From NCBI GenBank assembly GCA_934322085.1, contig CAKRGF010000004.1, positions 48,278 to 112,277 of the forward strand: DNA of 64,000 nucleotides, read 5' to 3'. The notes beneath the pieces are model-generated. The model saw only the letters and a list, made by a program, of their open reading frames with translations. It did not search any database and was not told the origin of the DNA. Position 1 is the first letter of the stretch, and every line of letters begins with the position of its first letter. The stretch comes from an uncultured Eubacterium sp. (GTDB taxonomy: Bacteria; Bacillota; Clostridia; Lachnospirales; Lachnospiraceae). The position numbers were made by a program, and so were the translations under genes. Positions 1 to 8,119 of the stretch are shown piece by piece.

Positions 1-733
1 AGAACATGACATTTCCCTGATTGAGAAGACGGGGCTGATTGATGCCGGATGGATTAAAGAATTTCCGAAATCCTCTGCCCCTTATACATCGACCATTGTG
101 CTGTTAGTGCGAAAAGGAAATCCAAAGCAGATTCATGACTGGGATGATTTGACGCGGGAAGGTGTGGATGTTATTACACCGGATCCGAAAAGCAGCGGCG
201 GTGCCTGCTGGAACTTCTTAGCAGCTCTTGGTTATGCAAAGACCAAATGGAGCGATGAGAACAAGCAGAAAGAATTTATGAGGCAGTTGTATCACAATGT
301 ATCGGTTATGGATTCCGGTGCCAGGGGTGCGACAACGACCTTTGTGGAAAACGGTAAAGGCGATGTGCTGATTGCATGGGAAAATGAAGCGATTGTAACT
401 ATGAAATCCTACGGCGGCAAGTATGAAATTGTAAATCCGTCTGTCAGTATTCTGGCGCAGCCAAGTGTTGCGATTGTGGATGATAATGCAAAAGCAAATG
501 GCTCAGAAGAAGTGAGTAAACGGTATTTGGATTTTCTTTATACGAAACAGGCACAGCGGTTGATTGGAAAAAGCGGATACCGCCCAACCGACAAGGAAAT
601 TATGCAGGAATTTGGAAATGAGTTTGATTTGTCTATAAAATTATGGACGATTGACGATTTTGGCGGCTGGGAGAAAGCATATCAGAAATATTTTGATGAT
701 GATGCCATGTTTGATGAGATTTACAACTATTAG
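1..733 (+). CDS. sbp: Sulfate-binding protein of the sulfate ABC importer (5' end outside window)
   Basis: This is the C-terminal part, about 243 residues, of a periplasmic-type sulfate-binding lipoprotein that delivers sulfate to the CysTWA importer on the cell surface. The frame is open from base 2 to the TAG at 731-733, so the real start and signal peptide lie to the left. Conserved family stretches are visible: SAPYTSTIVLLVRKGNPK, then the DWDDL and VDVITPDPKSSGGACWN region, and the GDVLIAWENEA segment. A GTG at 98 is internal to a conserved motif and is not the start. The gene is 16 nt upstream of cysT and co-oriented with it, which supports the assignment. Thiosulfate binding cannot be excluded from sequence alone. 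Confidence 0.93.
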   Translation, partial: EHDISLIEKTGLIDAGWIKEFPKSSAPYTSTIVLLVRKGNPKQIHDWDDLTREGVDVITPDPKSSGGACWNFLAALGYAKTKWSDENKQKEFMRQLYHNVSVMDSGARGATTTFVENGKGDVLIAWENEAIVTMKSYGGKYEIVNPSVSILAQPSVAIVDDNAKANGSEEVSKRYLDFLYTKQAQRLIGKSGYRPTDKEIMQEFGNEFDLSIKLWTIDDFGGWEKAYQKYFDDDAMFDEIYNY

Positions 734-749
734 AAGAGGAGTTTTTCGG

Positions 750-1604
750 ATGAGGAATACGGTAAGACAAAAGAGAGTGAAAAAAGCAAGAGTGATTCCC
801 GGATTTTGCTGCACATTTGGAATTGTCGTGTTAATGCTTTCCCTGATTGTGCTGATTCCGCTGGCTTCGGTGCTTGTGTATTCCTTGAACATTTCGCCGG
901 GAGAATTTTTCACTCTTCTTTGGAAATCAAATGTAAGAAATGCTTTTTTAACAAGTATTGGCTGTTCACTTGTGGCGGCAGGAATCAATACGGTGTTCGG
1001 CGTTATCGTGGCATGGACTTTAGTAAAATATGATTTTCCGGGCAAGCGGATTGTGGACGGGCTGATTGAACTTCCCTTTGCACTGCCGACAGCCGTAGCC
1101 GGAATTACACTTTCTAAATTATATTCGGAAACCGGATTTTTTGGAAAAATGTTAGCAGGTATTGGAATTAAGGTGACTTATACGAAAGCCGGATTGGTTA
1201 TCGCACTTGTGTTTGTCGGACTTCCCTTTGTAATCCGGGCGGTACAGCCGGTTCTTGAAAAACTGGATGGACAGTATGAAGAAGCGGCTTATATGTTAGG
1301 TGCAAGCCCATCGAAAACATTCAGACGTGTGATTTTACCGGAACTAAGACCTGCGATTTTAACCGGATTTGGTCTGGCACTTGCCAGAGGAATTGGTGAA
1401 TACGGCAGTGTCATTTACATATCGGGCAACAGTGCAAAAGAAAAAACACAGGTTGTTTCCTATGTAATTATGCAGAAATTAAGTTACATTGATTATGAGA
1501 GTGCGACGGCGATTGCCCTTGTGATGTTAGTGCTGTCATTCGTATTATTATTGTTTGTCAATATCGTACAGGCACGACAGGCGGCAAGAACAAATCTGTT
1601 ATAG
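750..1604 (+). CDS. cysT: Sulfate ABC transporter permease CysT (CysU)
   Basis: This inner-membrane permease forms half of the sulfate channel. The 284-residue product has about six hydrophobic segments, a normal length for the family. The cytoplasmic EAA loop that docks on the ATPase is at about residues 177-200 (EEAAYMLGASP). I chose ATG 750 because a GAAGAGGA ribosome site sits 9 nt upstream. Longer in-frame starts would run back into sbp. The gene lies between sbp and cysW in a compact operon. The partner permease is the next gene, and both resemble the molybdate/sulfate permease family. The sbp and APS-reduction context makes sulfate the likely substrate. Confidence 0.93.
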   Translation: MRNTVRQKRVKKARVIPGFCCTFGIVVLMLSLIVLIPLASVLVYSLNISPGEFFTLLWKSNVRNAFLTSIGCSLVAAGINTVFGVIVAWTLVKYDFPGKRIVDGLIELPFALPTAVAGITLSKLYSETGFFGKMLAGIGIKVTYTKAGLVIALVFVGLPFVIRAVQPVLEKLDGQYEEAAYMLGASPSKTFRRVILPELRPAILTGFGLALARGIGEYGSVIYISGNSAKEKTQVVSYVIMQKLSYIDYESATAIALVMLVLSFVLLLFVNIVQARQAARTNLL

Positions 1605-1616
1605 GAGGAAAAAAGG

Positions 1617-2465
1617 ATGGAACGACGAAAGAAAACAACAAAAATTATTTTAATCACGATTACCCTTTTATTTCTTCTGCTCATGCTTGCAGCACCGCTT
1701 CTTTCGGTTCTTGTCAATTCGCTGAAAGAAGGAATCGGGTTTTACGTGCAGGCGATTTCATCACCGTATGTGGTAAGTGCTCTGCTTGTTACTTTGTTGG
1801 CGACGGTGATTGCGGTTTTGGTAAATACCTTTTTTGGAATTTGCGCGGCGTGGCTATTGACGAAGTTTTCGTTCCGGGGCAAACAGATTTTAGCGACGCT
1901 GATTGATATACCATTTTCTATTTCTCCGGTTATTGTAGGACTTTCTTATCTGATGACATTTGGAAGACTGGGATGGTTTTATCCGGTGATTCGGGCGTTT
2001 AACCAGTTCTTTGGTACGAATATCCGAATTACATTTGCAATACCGGGTGTTGTTCTCGCAACGATTTTTGTTACCTTCCCGTTTGTATCGAGAGAGATTC
2101 TTCCGGTGCTGAATGCACAGGGCAAAGATGAGGAAGAAGCGGCGGCTCTGATGGGCGCCAAAGGTTTTACGATTTTTCGTAAAATTACACTTCCACAGAT
2201 GAAATGGGGACTGATTTATGGTATCATTTTATGTGCGGCGAGAGCACTTGGTGAGTTTGGCGCGGTAAACGCGTTGTCGAAAACGAGGGGCGAAACCTTT
2301 ACCCTTCCGCTTGAAATCGATGCGTTATATATGTCGGGAACCGACACATCTGTAACAGCATCGTTTGCGGTATCGTCACTGCTAGTGATTATCGCAATCG
2401 TCATATTGTTTGTGAGAAATGTATTAGAACACCGAGATGGTAAGGAGAAAAAAGTATGTATGTAG
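1617..2465 (+). CDS. cysW: Sulfate ABC transporter permease CysW
   Basis: This is the second integral membrane subunit of the sulfate importer, 282 residues, with about six membrane segments. The EAA loop (EEEAAALMGAKGF) lies near residues 172-195 and contacts CysA. The start at 1617 is preceded by AGGAGGAAAAAAGG. The stop codon overlaps the first 10 bases of cysA, which implies translational coupling. In paralogous systems the name CysW is given to the second permease. Here the order sbp-T-W-A is the textbook arrangement, so the name rests on order as well as on sequence. Confidence 0.92.
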   Translation: MERRKKTTKIILITITLLFLLLMLAAPLLSVLVNSLKEGIGFYVQAISSPYVVSALLVTLLATVIAVLVNTFFGICAAWLLTKFSFRGKQILATLIDIPFSISPVIVGLSYLMTFGRLGWFYPVIRAFNQFFGTNIRITFAIPGVVLATIFVTFPFVSREILPVLNAQGKDEEEAAALMGAKGFTIFRKITLPQMKWGLIYGIILCAARALGEFGAVNALSKTRGETFTLPLEIDALYMSGTDTSVTASFAVSSLLVIIAIVILFVRNVLEHRDGKEKKVCM

Positions 2466-3520
2466 AAATGAAAAACATTGTAAAAAAATATGGTGATTTT
2501 CTTGCTTCTGACCATGTAAGTCTTGGTGTGGAAAAAGGAAAGTTAGTTGCCCTGTTAGGCCCGTCCGGCAGCGGAAAGACAACTTTACTGCGGATGATTG
2601 CAGGACTTGAGAATCCGAATGAAGGAGATATTTACATTGATGGCAAGCGGGTGAATGATGTACCGGCTGCCAAGCGTGGGATTGGTTTTGTCTTTCAGAA
2701 TTATGCGCTGTTCCGTTATATGACGGTATACGATAATGTGGCATTTGGACTGGTGCTTCAGAAGATGCCGAAAAAGCAGATTAAGGAACGGGTTACGGAA
2801 TTGTTGGCGATGACCGGTTTGTCAGGGATGGAAAAACGGTATCCGAATCAGTTGTCCGGCGGACAGAGACAAAGAGTTGCTTTTGCGAGAGCGCTAGCAC
2901 CAAATCCAAGAGTTCTCTTACTGGATGAGCCGTTTGCTGCGATTGATGCGAAAGTGCGTACCGAACTTCGCTCGTGGTTGAAGGAGATGGTTGTAAAACT
3001 TGGTATTACAAGTATTTTTGTCACCCATGACCAGGAGGAAGCGGTCGAGGTTGCAGACGAAATCATTATTACCAATCATGGAACGATTGAGCAGATGGGA
3101 ACGCCGGTTGAAATTTATAAAAGTCCGGCAACACCGTTTGTAGCAAGATTTATCGGCAGGTCTTCGGTTGTTGAGGATTATGATAAATTAAAAGGTTTCG
3201 AGCGGATTGAAAATGCCAATCAGGCGGTCATTCGTCCGGAATTTGTGAAAATCTCAAAGAGCGGAAAGCTGGACCGCTATATCAGTGCCGCTGAAACCGG
3301 TGTGGTAACGGATGTCGTGTTCCGGGGAAACCGAATGGATGTTACAGTGGACATCAATGGTATTTTGGTTGTTGGAGAACGTTCTTTGGAAAAAGATTTT
3401 GTTTCGGTTGGCGAGACGGTTCATGTATTGATTTACCGATTGTATATCTTTGATTCGAAGCAGACTTATTTGATGGAAAATAAAGAGATGCAGGAAAGAG
3501 AAGATGTATTTTACATTTAA
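2456..3520 (+). CDS. cysA: Sulfate ABC transporter ATP-binding protein CysA
   Basis: This ATPase subunit of 354 residues powers sulfate uptake on the cytoplasmic face. The Walker A motif GPSGSGKTT is at residues 35-43, the signature LSGGQ at 133-137, Walker B LLLDEP near 154-159, and the switch histidine at 191 (HDQEEA). The C-terminal 100 residues fit the TOBE-type regulatory domain of CysA/ModC importers. The start ATG overlaps the end of cysW by 10 nt and has a TAAGGAGA ribosome site. The next gene, aprA, starts 15 nt after the stop, so uptake and reduction are probably co-transcribed. Confidence 0.94.
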   Translation: MYVEMKNIVKKYGDFLASDHVSLGVEKGKLVALLGPSGSGKTTLLRMIAGLENPNEGDIYIDGKRVNDVPAAKRGIGFVFQNYALFRYMTVYDNVAFGLVLQKMPKKQIKERVTELLAMTGLSGMEKRYPNQLSGGQRQRVAFARALAPNPRVLLLDEPFAAIDAKVRTELRSWLKEMVVKLGITSIFVTHDQEEAVEVADEIIITNHGTIEQMGTPVEIYKSPATPFVARFIGRSSVVEDYDKLKGFERIENANQAVIRPEFVKISKSGKLDRYISAAETGVVTDVVFRGNRMDVTVDINGILVVGERSLEKDFVSVGETVHVLIYRLYIFDSKQTYLMENKEMQEREDVFYI

Positions 3521-3535
3521 CGGGGAGGATACACC

Positions 3536-5263
3536 ATGCAGATTGAGAACAAAAAGATATTGCATACGGACATTCTTATTATTGGCGGCGGAACGGCAGG
3601 GTGCTATGCGGCACTTACGATTCGTGAACAGTCCGATTATTCGATTGTCATTGCGGAAAAAGCAAATATCAAACGAAGCGGCTGTCTGGCAGCCGGCGTC
3701 AATGCCATTAATGCTTACATTGTGGATGGAAGAAAGCCGGAAGATTATGTGGAATACGCAAAAAAAGATGCGGACGGCATTGTGAGAGAAGATTTGCTTA
3801 TGACGATGTCCGAAGGGCTAAACCGTGTGACACATAAAATGGAGAACTTAGGACTTGTTATTTTAAAAGATGAAAATGGAAACTATGTTGCCAGAGGAAA
3901 CCGCAACATAAAAATAAATGGAGAAAATATGAAGCCGCTTTTGGCAAAGGCGGTAGAAGAGTTAGAGGATGTCACAATTTTAAACCGGATTAACATTACC
4001 GATTATATTGTGGAGGAGAATGAAATCAAGGGAGCCTTTGGCTTTTCGATTGAAGGGGGCACTGCCTATGAAATACGGGCAAAGAAAGTGCTCTGTGCGA
4101 CTGGCGGTGCGGCAGGATTGTACCGGCCGAATAATCCGGGATTTTCCCGCCACAAAATGTGGTATCCGCCGTTTAATACCGGAGCCGGTTATGCGATGGG
4201 AATTCGCGCCGGAGCAGAAATGACAACATTTGAAATGCGTTTTATCGCACTTCGCTGTAAAGATACAATTGCACCGACCGGAACGATTGCTCAGGGTGTT
4301 GGTGCGAAGCAGGTGAATGCCAAAGGAGAGGTGTACGAAGATAAATACGGTCTGACTACATCGGAGCGTGTCTACGGCACGGTGATGGAAAACTTAGAGG
4401 GACGCGGACCGTGTTATCTGAGAACAGAGGGCATTACCCAAGAGCAGGATGAGTCGCTGAAAAAAGCGTACTTAAACATGGCACCGAGCCAGACGCTCAA
4501 ATGGCTTGAATCGGGCAAAAATCCGAGTGAGCAGAATGTTGAAATCGAGGGCACTGAGCCTTATATTGTCGGTGGCCATACAGCGAGCGGTTACTGGGTT
4601 GATACCGACAGAGAGACTACGATTCACGGTTTGTTTGCTGCAGGAGATGTGGCAGGCGGATGCCCGCAGAAATATGTGACCGGTGCGATGGTTGAAGGCG
4701 AAATCGCAGCTAAGAAAATGGTTTCTCAATTGAATGAGGAAAGAGATAAAGAGAAGGCATCTGATGAGAGTGCAGAGAAAAAAGCTCTCGATGCAAAGAT
4801 TACGGAGTACAACCGCTACTTATCAAATGAAGGCGGTATGTATGAGACGGAAGCACTGGAAGAGGCAATGCAGAAGGTAATGGATGAGTATGCCGGAGGT
4901 ATTTCCACTCATTATCAATTCAATGAAAAACAGCTTGCGCTTGCGAAAGAAAAAATTGAAAAAATAGAAAAACTTGCCGAAAATGTAAACGCCGGTGATA
5001 TGCATGAGTTGATGTTTGTGTATGAATTGAAAGAACGTCTTACCGTGTGCAAATCGGTAATTGCTCATCTTTTTGCAAGAAAAGAAACAAGATGGCACAG
5101 TTTTGATGAAAATTTAGATTATCCTAAAAAGAGCGGTGACTGGTTAAAGTATGTTAATTCCAGAATGGAAGATGGCAAAATCACCGTATTTACCCGCAAA
5201 TTAGTTGGAAGGGAGGAGCATTATGAGCATCACGATGAATCAGGCGCTCTGCAAAGGCTGTAA
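3536..5263 (+). CDS. aprA: Adenylylsulfate (APS) reductase flavoprotein subunit alpha
   Basis: This 575-residue FAD enzyme is of the fumarate reductase / AprA family. It is expected to reduce adenosine 5'-phosphosulfate to sulfite and AMP together with the iron-sulfur subunit encoded next. The FAD-binding motif IIGGGTAGCYA is at about residues 15-25. A second FAD signature, HGLFAAGDVAGG, lies near residue 365, followed by a helical C-terminal region. The length is somewhat shorter than dissimilatory AprA. The neighbours (sulfate importer upstream, aprB, cysD and cysN downstream) place it in an assimilatory pathway. A generic flavoprotein such as fumarate reductase is the alternative, but the AprB-like partner and the context argue for APS reductase. 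Confidence 0.87.
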   Translation: MQIENKKILHTDILIIGGGTAGCYAALTIREQSDYSIVIAEKANIKRSGCLAAGVNAINAYIVDGRKPEDYVEYAKKDADGIVREDLLMTMSEGLNRVTHKMENLGLVILKDENGNYVARGNRNIKINGENMKPLLAKAVEELEDVTILNRINITDYIVEENEIKGAFGFSIEGGTAYEIRAKKVLCATGGAAGLYRPNNPGFSRHKMWYPPFNTGAGYAMGIRAGAEMTTFEMRFIALRCKDTIAPTGTIAQGVGAKQVNAKGEVYEDKYGLTTSERVYGTVMENLEGRGPCYLRTEGITQEQDESLKKAYLNMAPSQTLKWLESGKNPSEQNVEIEGTEPYIVGGHTASGYWVDTDRETTIHGLFAAGDVAGGCPQKYVTGAMVEGEIAAKKMVSQLNEERDKEKASDESAEKKALDAKITEYNRYLSNEGGMYETEALEEAMQKVMDEYAGGISTHYQFNEKQLALAKEKIEKIEKLAENVNAGDMHELMFVYELKERLTVCKSVIAHLFARKETRWHSFDENLDYPKKSGDWLKYVNSRMEDGKITVFTRKLVGREEHYEHHDESGALQRL

Positions 5264-5537
5264 AGCCTGCGAGCAGGTATGTCCGGGAAGCCTTATCAAA
5301 ATGAATGAGGCAGGGAAAGCCTATATCAAGTACCCGAAGGACTGCTGGGGATGTTCCTCTTGTGTGAAAGAATGTCACTTCGGTGCGATTTCCCTCTACT
5401 TAGGAGCCGATATCGGCGGTATGGGAAGCAAAATGACAGTCGACAAAAAAGGAGACAAGCTGTACTGGCAGATACACAGACAGGATGGCGAAACCGAGCA
5501 GATTGTTCTAAATACGAAAGAGTCCAACAAATATTAA
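5223..5537 (+). CDS. aprB: APS reductase iron-sulfur subunit beta (two [4Fe-4S] clusters)
   Basis: This 104-residue ferredoxin-like protein passes electrons to AprA. Two cluster motifs are visible: CKGCKACEQVCPG, and CWGCSSCVKECHF followed by GAI. Beyond residue 60 there is only a short tail, so it is shorter than dissimilatory AprB. ATG 5223 was chosen because GGAAGGGAGGAG lies just upstream. An in-frame ATG at 5205 has no such site. The gene overlaps the end of aprA by 41 nt in a different frame, an unusually long overlap that implies tight coupling. cysD follows after 29 nt. Confidence 0.88.
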   Translation: MSITMNQALCKGCKACEQVCPGSLIKMNEAGKAYIKYPKDCWGCSSCVKECHFGAISLYLGADIGGMGSKMTVDKKGDKLYWQIHRQDGETEQIVLNTKESNKY

Positions 5538-5566
5538 CGAGGAGAAAAGAAAGGAAGGAAAACGAT

Positions 5567-6466
5567 ATGAGTGAATTATCACATCTGGATGAACTGGAGG
5601 CAGAGGCAATTTATATCATTCGCGAAGTTGCGGCGGAATGTGAAAAACCGGTTATGCTGTATTCGATTGGAAAAGACAGTTCGGTTATGTTACATTTGGC
5701 AATGAAAGCTTTTTATCCGGAGAAACCGCCATTTCCGTTTTTGCACGTAAACACGACATGGAAATTTAAAGAAATGATTGAGTTCCGCGACAGAAGAGCG
5801 AAAGAACTTGGCATTGAAATGCTTGAATATATTAATGAGGAAGGAGTAAAGCAGGGCATTAATCCATTTGACCATGGTTCTGCTTACACTGATATCATGA
5901 AGACACAGGCATTGAAACAGGCGCTTGATAAATATGGTTTTACCGCAGCGTTTGGCGGCGGACGAAGAGATGAAGAAAAGTCCCGTGCGAAAGAGAGAAT
6001 CTTTTCTTTTCGAAATGAGCATCATGCCTGGGATCCGAAAAACCAGCGTCCGGAGATGTGGAAATTATATAATTCCCAGATTCAGAAGCATCAGGAAGTG
6101 AGAGTGTTCCCACTTTCCAACTGGACAGAGACGGATATCTGGCAGTACATAAGACGGGAAAAAATTGAGATTCCTTCTTTGTATTTTGCAAAAGTCCGCC
6201 CGGTTGTTTACCGCGATGGCAACATTATTATGGTGGATGATGACCGCATGAAATTACGTCCGGGTGAAAAAATTGAGCATAAGAGTGTACGTTTCCGTAC
6301 ATTGGGATGCTATCCTCTGACCGGAGGATGCGAGTCGACAGCGACTACATTGGATGAAATTATTGATGAGACACTTAGTGCCGTATCGTCAGAGAGAACG
6401 ACACGAGTAATTGATAATGAGGCAGCAGGAAGTATGGAAAGAAGAAAGAGAGAGGGGTATTTCTAA
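5567..6466 (+). CDS. cysD: Sulfate adenylyltransferase small subunit CysD
   Basis: This subunit of ATP sulfurylase joins ATP and sulfate to give APS and pyrophosphate. The 299-residue product carries the N-type pyrophosphatase signature SIGKDSSVMLHLA near residue 34, the FGGGRRDEEKSRAKER motif, and the conserved LGCYPLTGGCESTA motif near the C-terminus. All are typical of PAPS-reductase/CysD-like proteins. ATG 5567 follows AAGGAAGG by 8 nt. An upstream extension to 5351 would overlap aprB in another frame and lacks family similarity. The stop is 1 nt before cysN, so the two subunits are translated together. Confidence 0.95.
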   Translation: MSELSHLDELEAEAIYIIREVAAECEKPVMLYSIGKDSSVMLHLAMKAFYPEKPPFPFLHVNTTWKFKEMIEFRDRRAKELGIEMLEYINEEGVKQGINPFDHGSAYTDIMKTQALKQALDKYGFTAAFGGGRRDEEKSRAKERIFSFRNEHHAWDPKNQRPEMWKLYNSQIQKHQEVRVFPLSNWTETDIWQYIRREKIEIPSLYFAKVRPVVYRDGNIIMVDDDRMKLRPGEKIEHKSVRFRTLGCYPLTGGCESTATTLDEIIDETLSAVSSERTTRVIDNEAAGSMERRKREGYF

Positions 6467-6467
6467 G

Positions 6468-8108
6468 ATGAGTGGATTATTAAAATTTATTACATGCGGA
6501 AGCGTGGACGACGGAAAATCAACCTTGATCGGTCATATCCTGTATGATTCAAAACTTCTTTATGCCGATCAGGAAAAAGCACTGGAACTTGACAGTAAAG
6601 TCGGAAGCCGCGGCGGTGCGATTGATTATTCGCTCTTGCTTGACGGATTGATGGCAGAGAGAGAGCAGGGAATTACAATTGATGTGGCATACCGCTATTT
6701 TACGACAGATAAGAGAAGTTTTATCGTGGCAGATACGCCGGGTCATGAAGAGTATACAAGAAACATGGCTGTTGGTGCTTCCTTTGCGGATTTGGCAGTT
6801 ATTTTGATTGATGCCACACAGGGTGTATTGATTCAGACAAGACGTCATGCGAGAATCTGTGCGCTGATGGGAATCAATTCGTTTGTATTTGCTGTCAACA
6901 AAATGGATTTGGTTGATTACAGCAAAGAGCGTTTTGATGAAATTGAAAAACAGATTGAAGAGCTTGCCGGTGAGTTGAATCTTAAGACAATTCAGATTAT
7001 TCCGGTTTCCGCAACGGAAGGGGATAATGTAACAAAGAAATCCGATGCGATTGACTGGTATGAAGGACCGACTCTTCTTTCTTATCTGGAAGATGTGGAT
7101 GTGGCAGAGGATTCTCATGAAGAAGGATTTTATATGCCGGTACAGCGTGTGTGCCGTCCGGACCATACCTTCCGTGGTTTCCAGGGACAGGTAGAAAATG
7201 GAAGTATTCATGTAGGAGACGAGCTGACAACGCTGCCAAGCAATGAAAAGGCAAAAGTAAAAAGTATTTATGTTGGCGATAAAGAAAGTAAAGAGGCGAA
7301 AAAAGGCCAGCCGGTTACGATTCAGTTAGACAGGGAAGTGGATGTTTCCCGTGGCTGTGTACTTACGGTAGATTCCGGTGTGAAAACAGCATCGACTCTG
7401 ACTGCTACGATTTTGTGGATGGACGATGACGAATTGTTCCGTGGCAAAAACTTCTTCTTTAAACTCGGAACGAAAACAATTCCATGTTCCGTGACAGAAA
7501 TTTCTTATGCGGTAGATGTTAATACCGGTGAGAAAAAGGATGTAAAAAATCTTGCCAAAAATGAGATTGCAAGCTGCAAAATTTCACTGGCAGACCGCAT
7601 TGTCATCGATGAATTTAAGAATCATAAAACGATGGGTGAATTCATTTTGATTGACCGTGTGACGAATATGACTTCTGCCTGCGGTGTCGTGGAAGAAGTG
7701 CATGAAAAAGAGCACAGTGTCTACGAAGGACGTGTGGATAGAGCCGTGCGTGCGGCAACCAATGGACAGAAAGCAATTACAGTTGAATTTGTAAAAGATG
7801 ATAAGAAGATAAACCGTGCGTTTGTGGAAGATATTGAGAAAATTCTGAATCTGGATGGCAGACATACATATTTGTATGCTCCTGGAAAAAATGATGATAT
7901 TGACTGTGTGATTAAACATTTACATCGTGCTGGTATTGTTGTATTATTGTTAGTTGATAAAAAGCAGGCAGATACCATTCAGAATAAGAGTGAATCGTAC
8001 TTAAGTAACTGGCTTGACGAGGGCGCAGATGCGAAGTGGGCAGCGGATTATATCCGTGAGCAGTCCGTCTTTTTGGGTAATGAAGCAAAACGCGGTGATT
8101 ACATTTAG
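6468..8108 (+). CDS. cysN: Sulfate adenylyltransferase GTPase subunit CysN with a degenerate CysC-like C-terminal domain
   Basis: This 546-residue regulatory GTPase of ATP sulfurylase couples GTP hydrolysis to APS synthesis. The motifs are G1 GSVDDGKST (residues 11-19), G3 DTPGHE (89-94) and G4 NKMD (144-147), followed by EF-Tu-like beta-barrel domains to about residue 410. From about residue 428 the protein continues for roughly 119 residues in a pattern that follows APS kinase (NGQKAITV, then GRHTYLY, then AGIVVLLLV). The P-loop GLSGSGKST expected between the first two is absent. The likely origin is a CysN-CysC fusion whose kinase part has decayed, and APS is used directly by AprAB here. 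The start at 6468 has an AGAGAGGGG site. Confidence 0.93.
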   Translation: MSGLLKFITCGSVDDGKSTLIGHILYDSKLLYADQEKALELDSKVGSRGGAIDYSLLLDGLMAEREQGITIDVAYRYFTTDKRSFIVADTPGHEEYTRNMAVGASFADLAVILIDATQGVLIQTRRHARICALMGINSFVFAVNKMDLVDYSKERFDEIEKQIEELAGELNLKTIQIIPVSATEGDNVTKKSDAIDWYEGPTLLSYLEDVDVAEDSHEEGFYMPVQRVCRPDHTFRGFQGQVENGSIHVGDELTTLPSNEKAKVKSIYVGDKESKEAKKGQPVTIQLDREVDVSRGCVLTVDSGVKTASTLTATILWMDDDELFRGKNFFFKLGTKTIPCSVTEISYAVDVNTGEKKDVKNLAKNEIASCKISLADRIVIDEFKNHKTMGEFILIDRVTNMTSACGVVEEVHEKEHSVYEGRVDRAVRAATNGQKAITVEFVKDDKKINRAFVEDIEKILNLDGRHTYLYAPGKNDDIDCVIKHLHRAGIVVLLLVDKKQADTIQNKSESYLSNWLDEGADAKWAADYIREQSVFLGNEAKRGDYI

Positions 8109-8119
8109 AGGAGGACGCC

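Noticed and set aside
98..733. A shorter sulfate-binding protein starting at GTG 98
   Set aside because: The frame is open to the window edge and residues before 98 match the family (SAPYTSTI), so the gene is truncated by the window and does not start there.
6549..7211. A 220-codon minus-strand frame opposite cysN
   Set aside because: It is entirely within cysN, cysteine- and phenylalanine-rich without motifs, and best explained as an antisense shadow.
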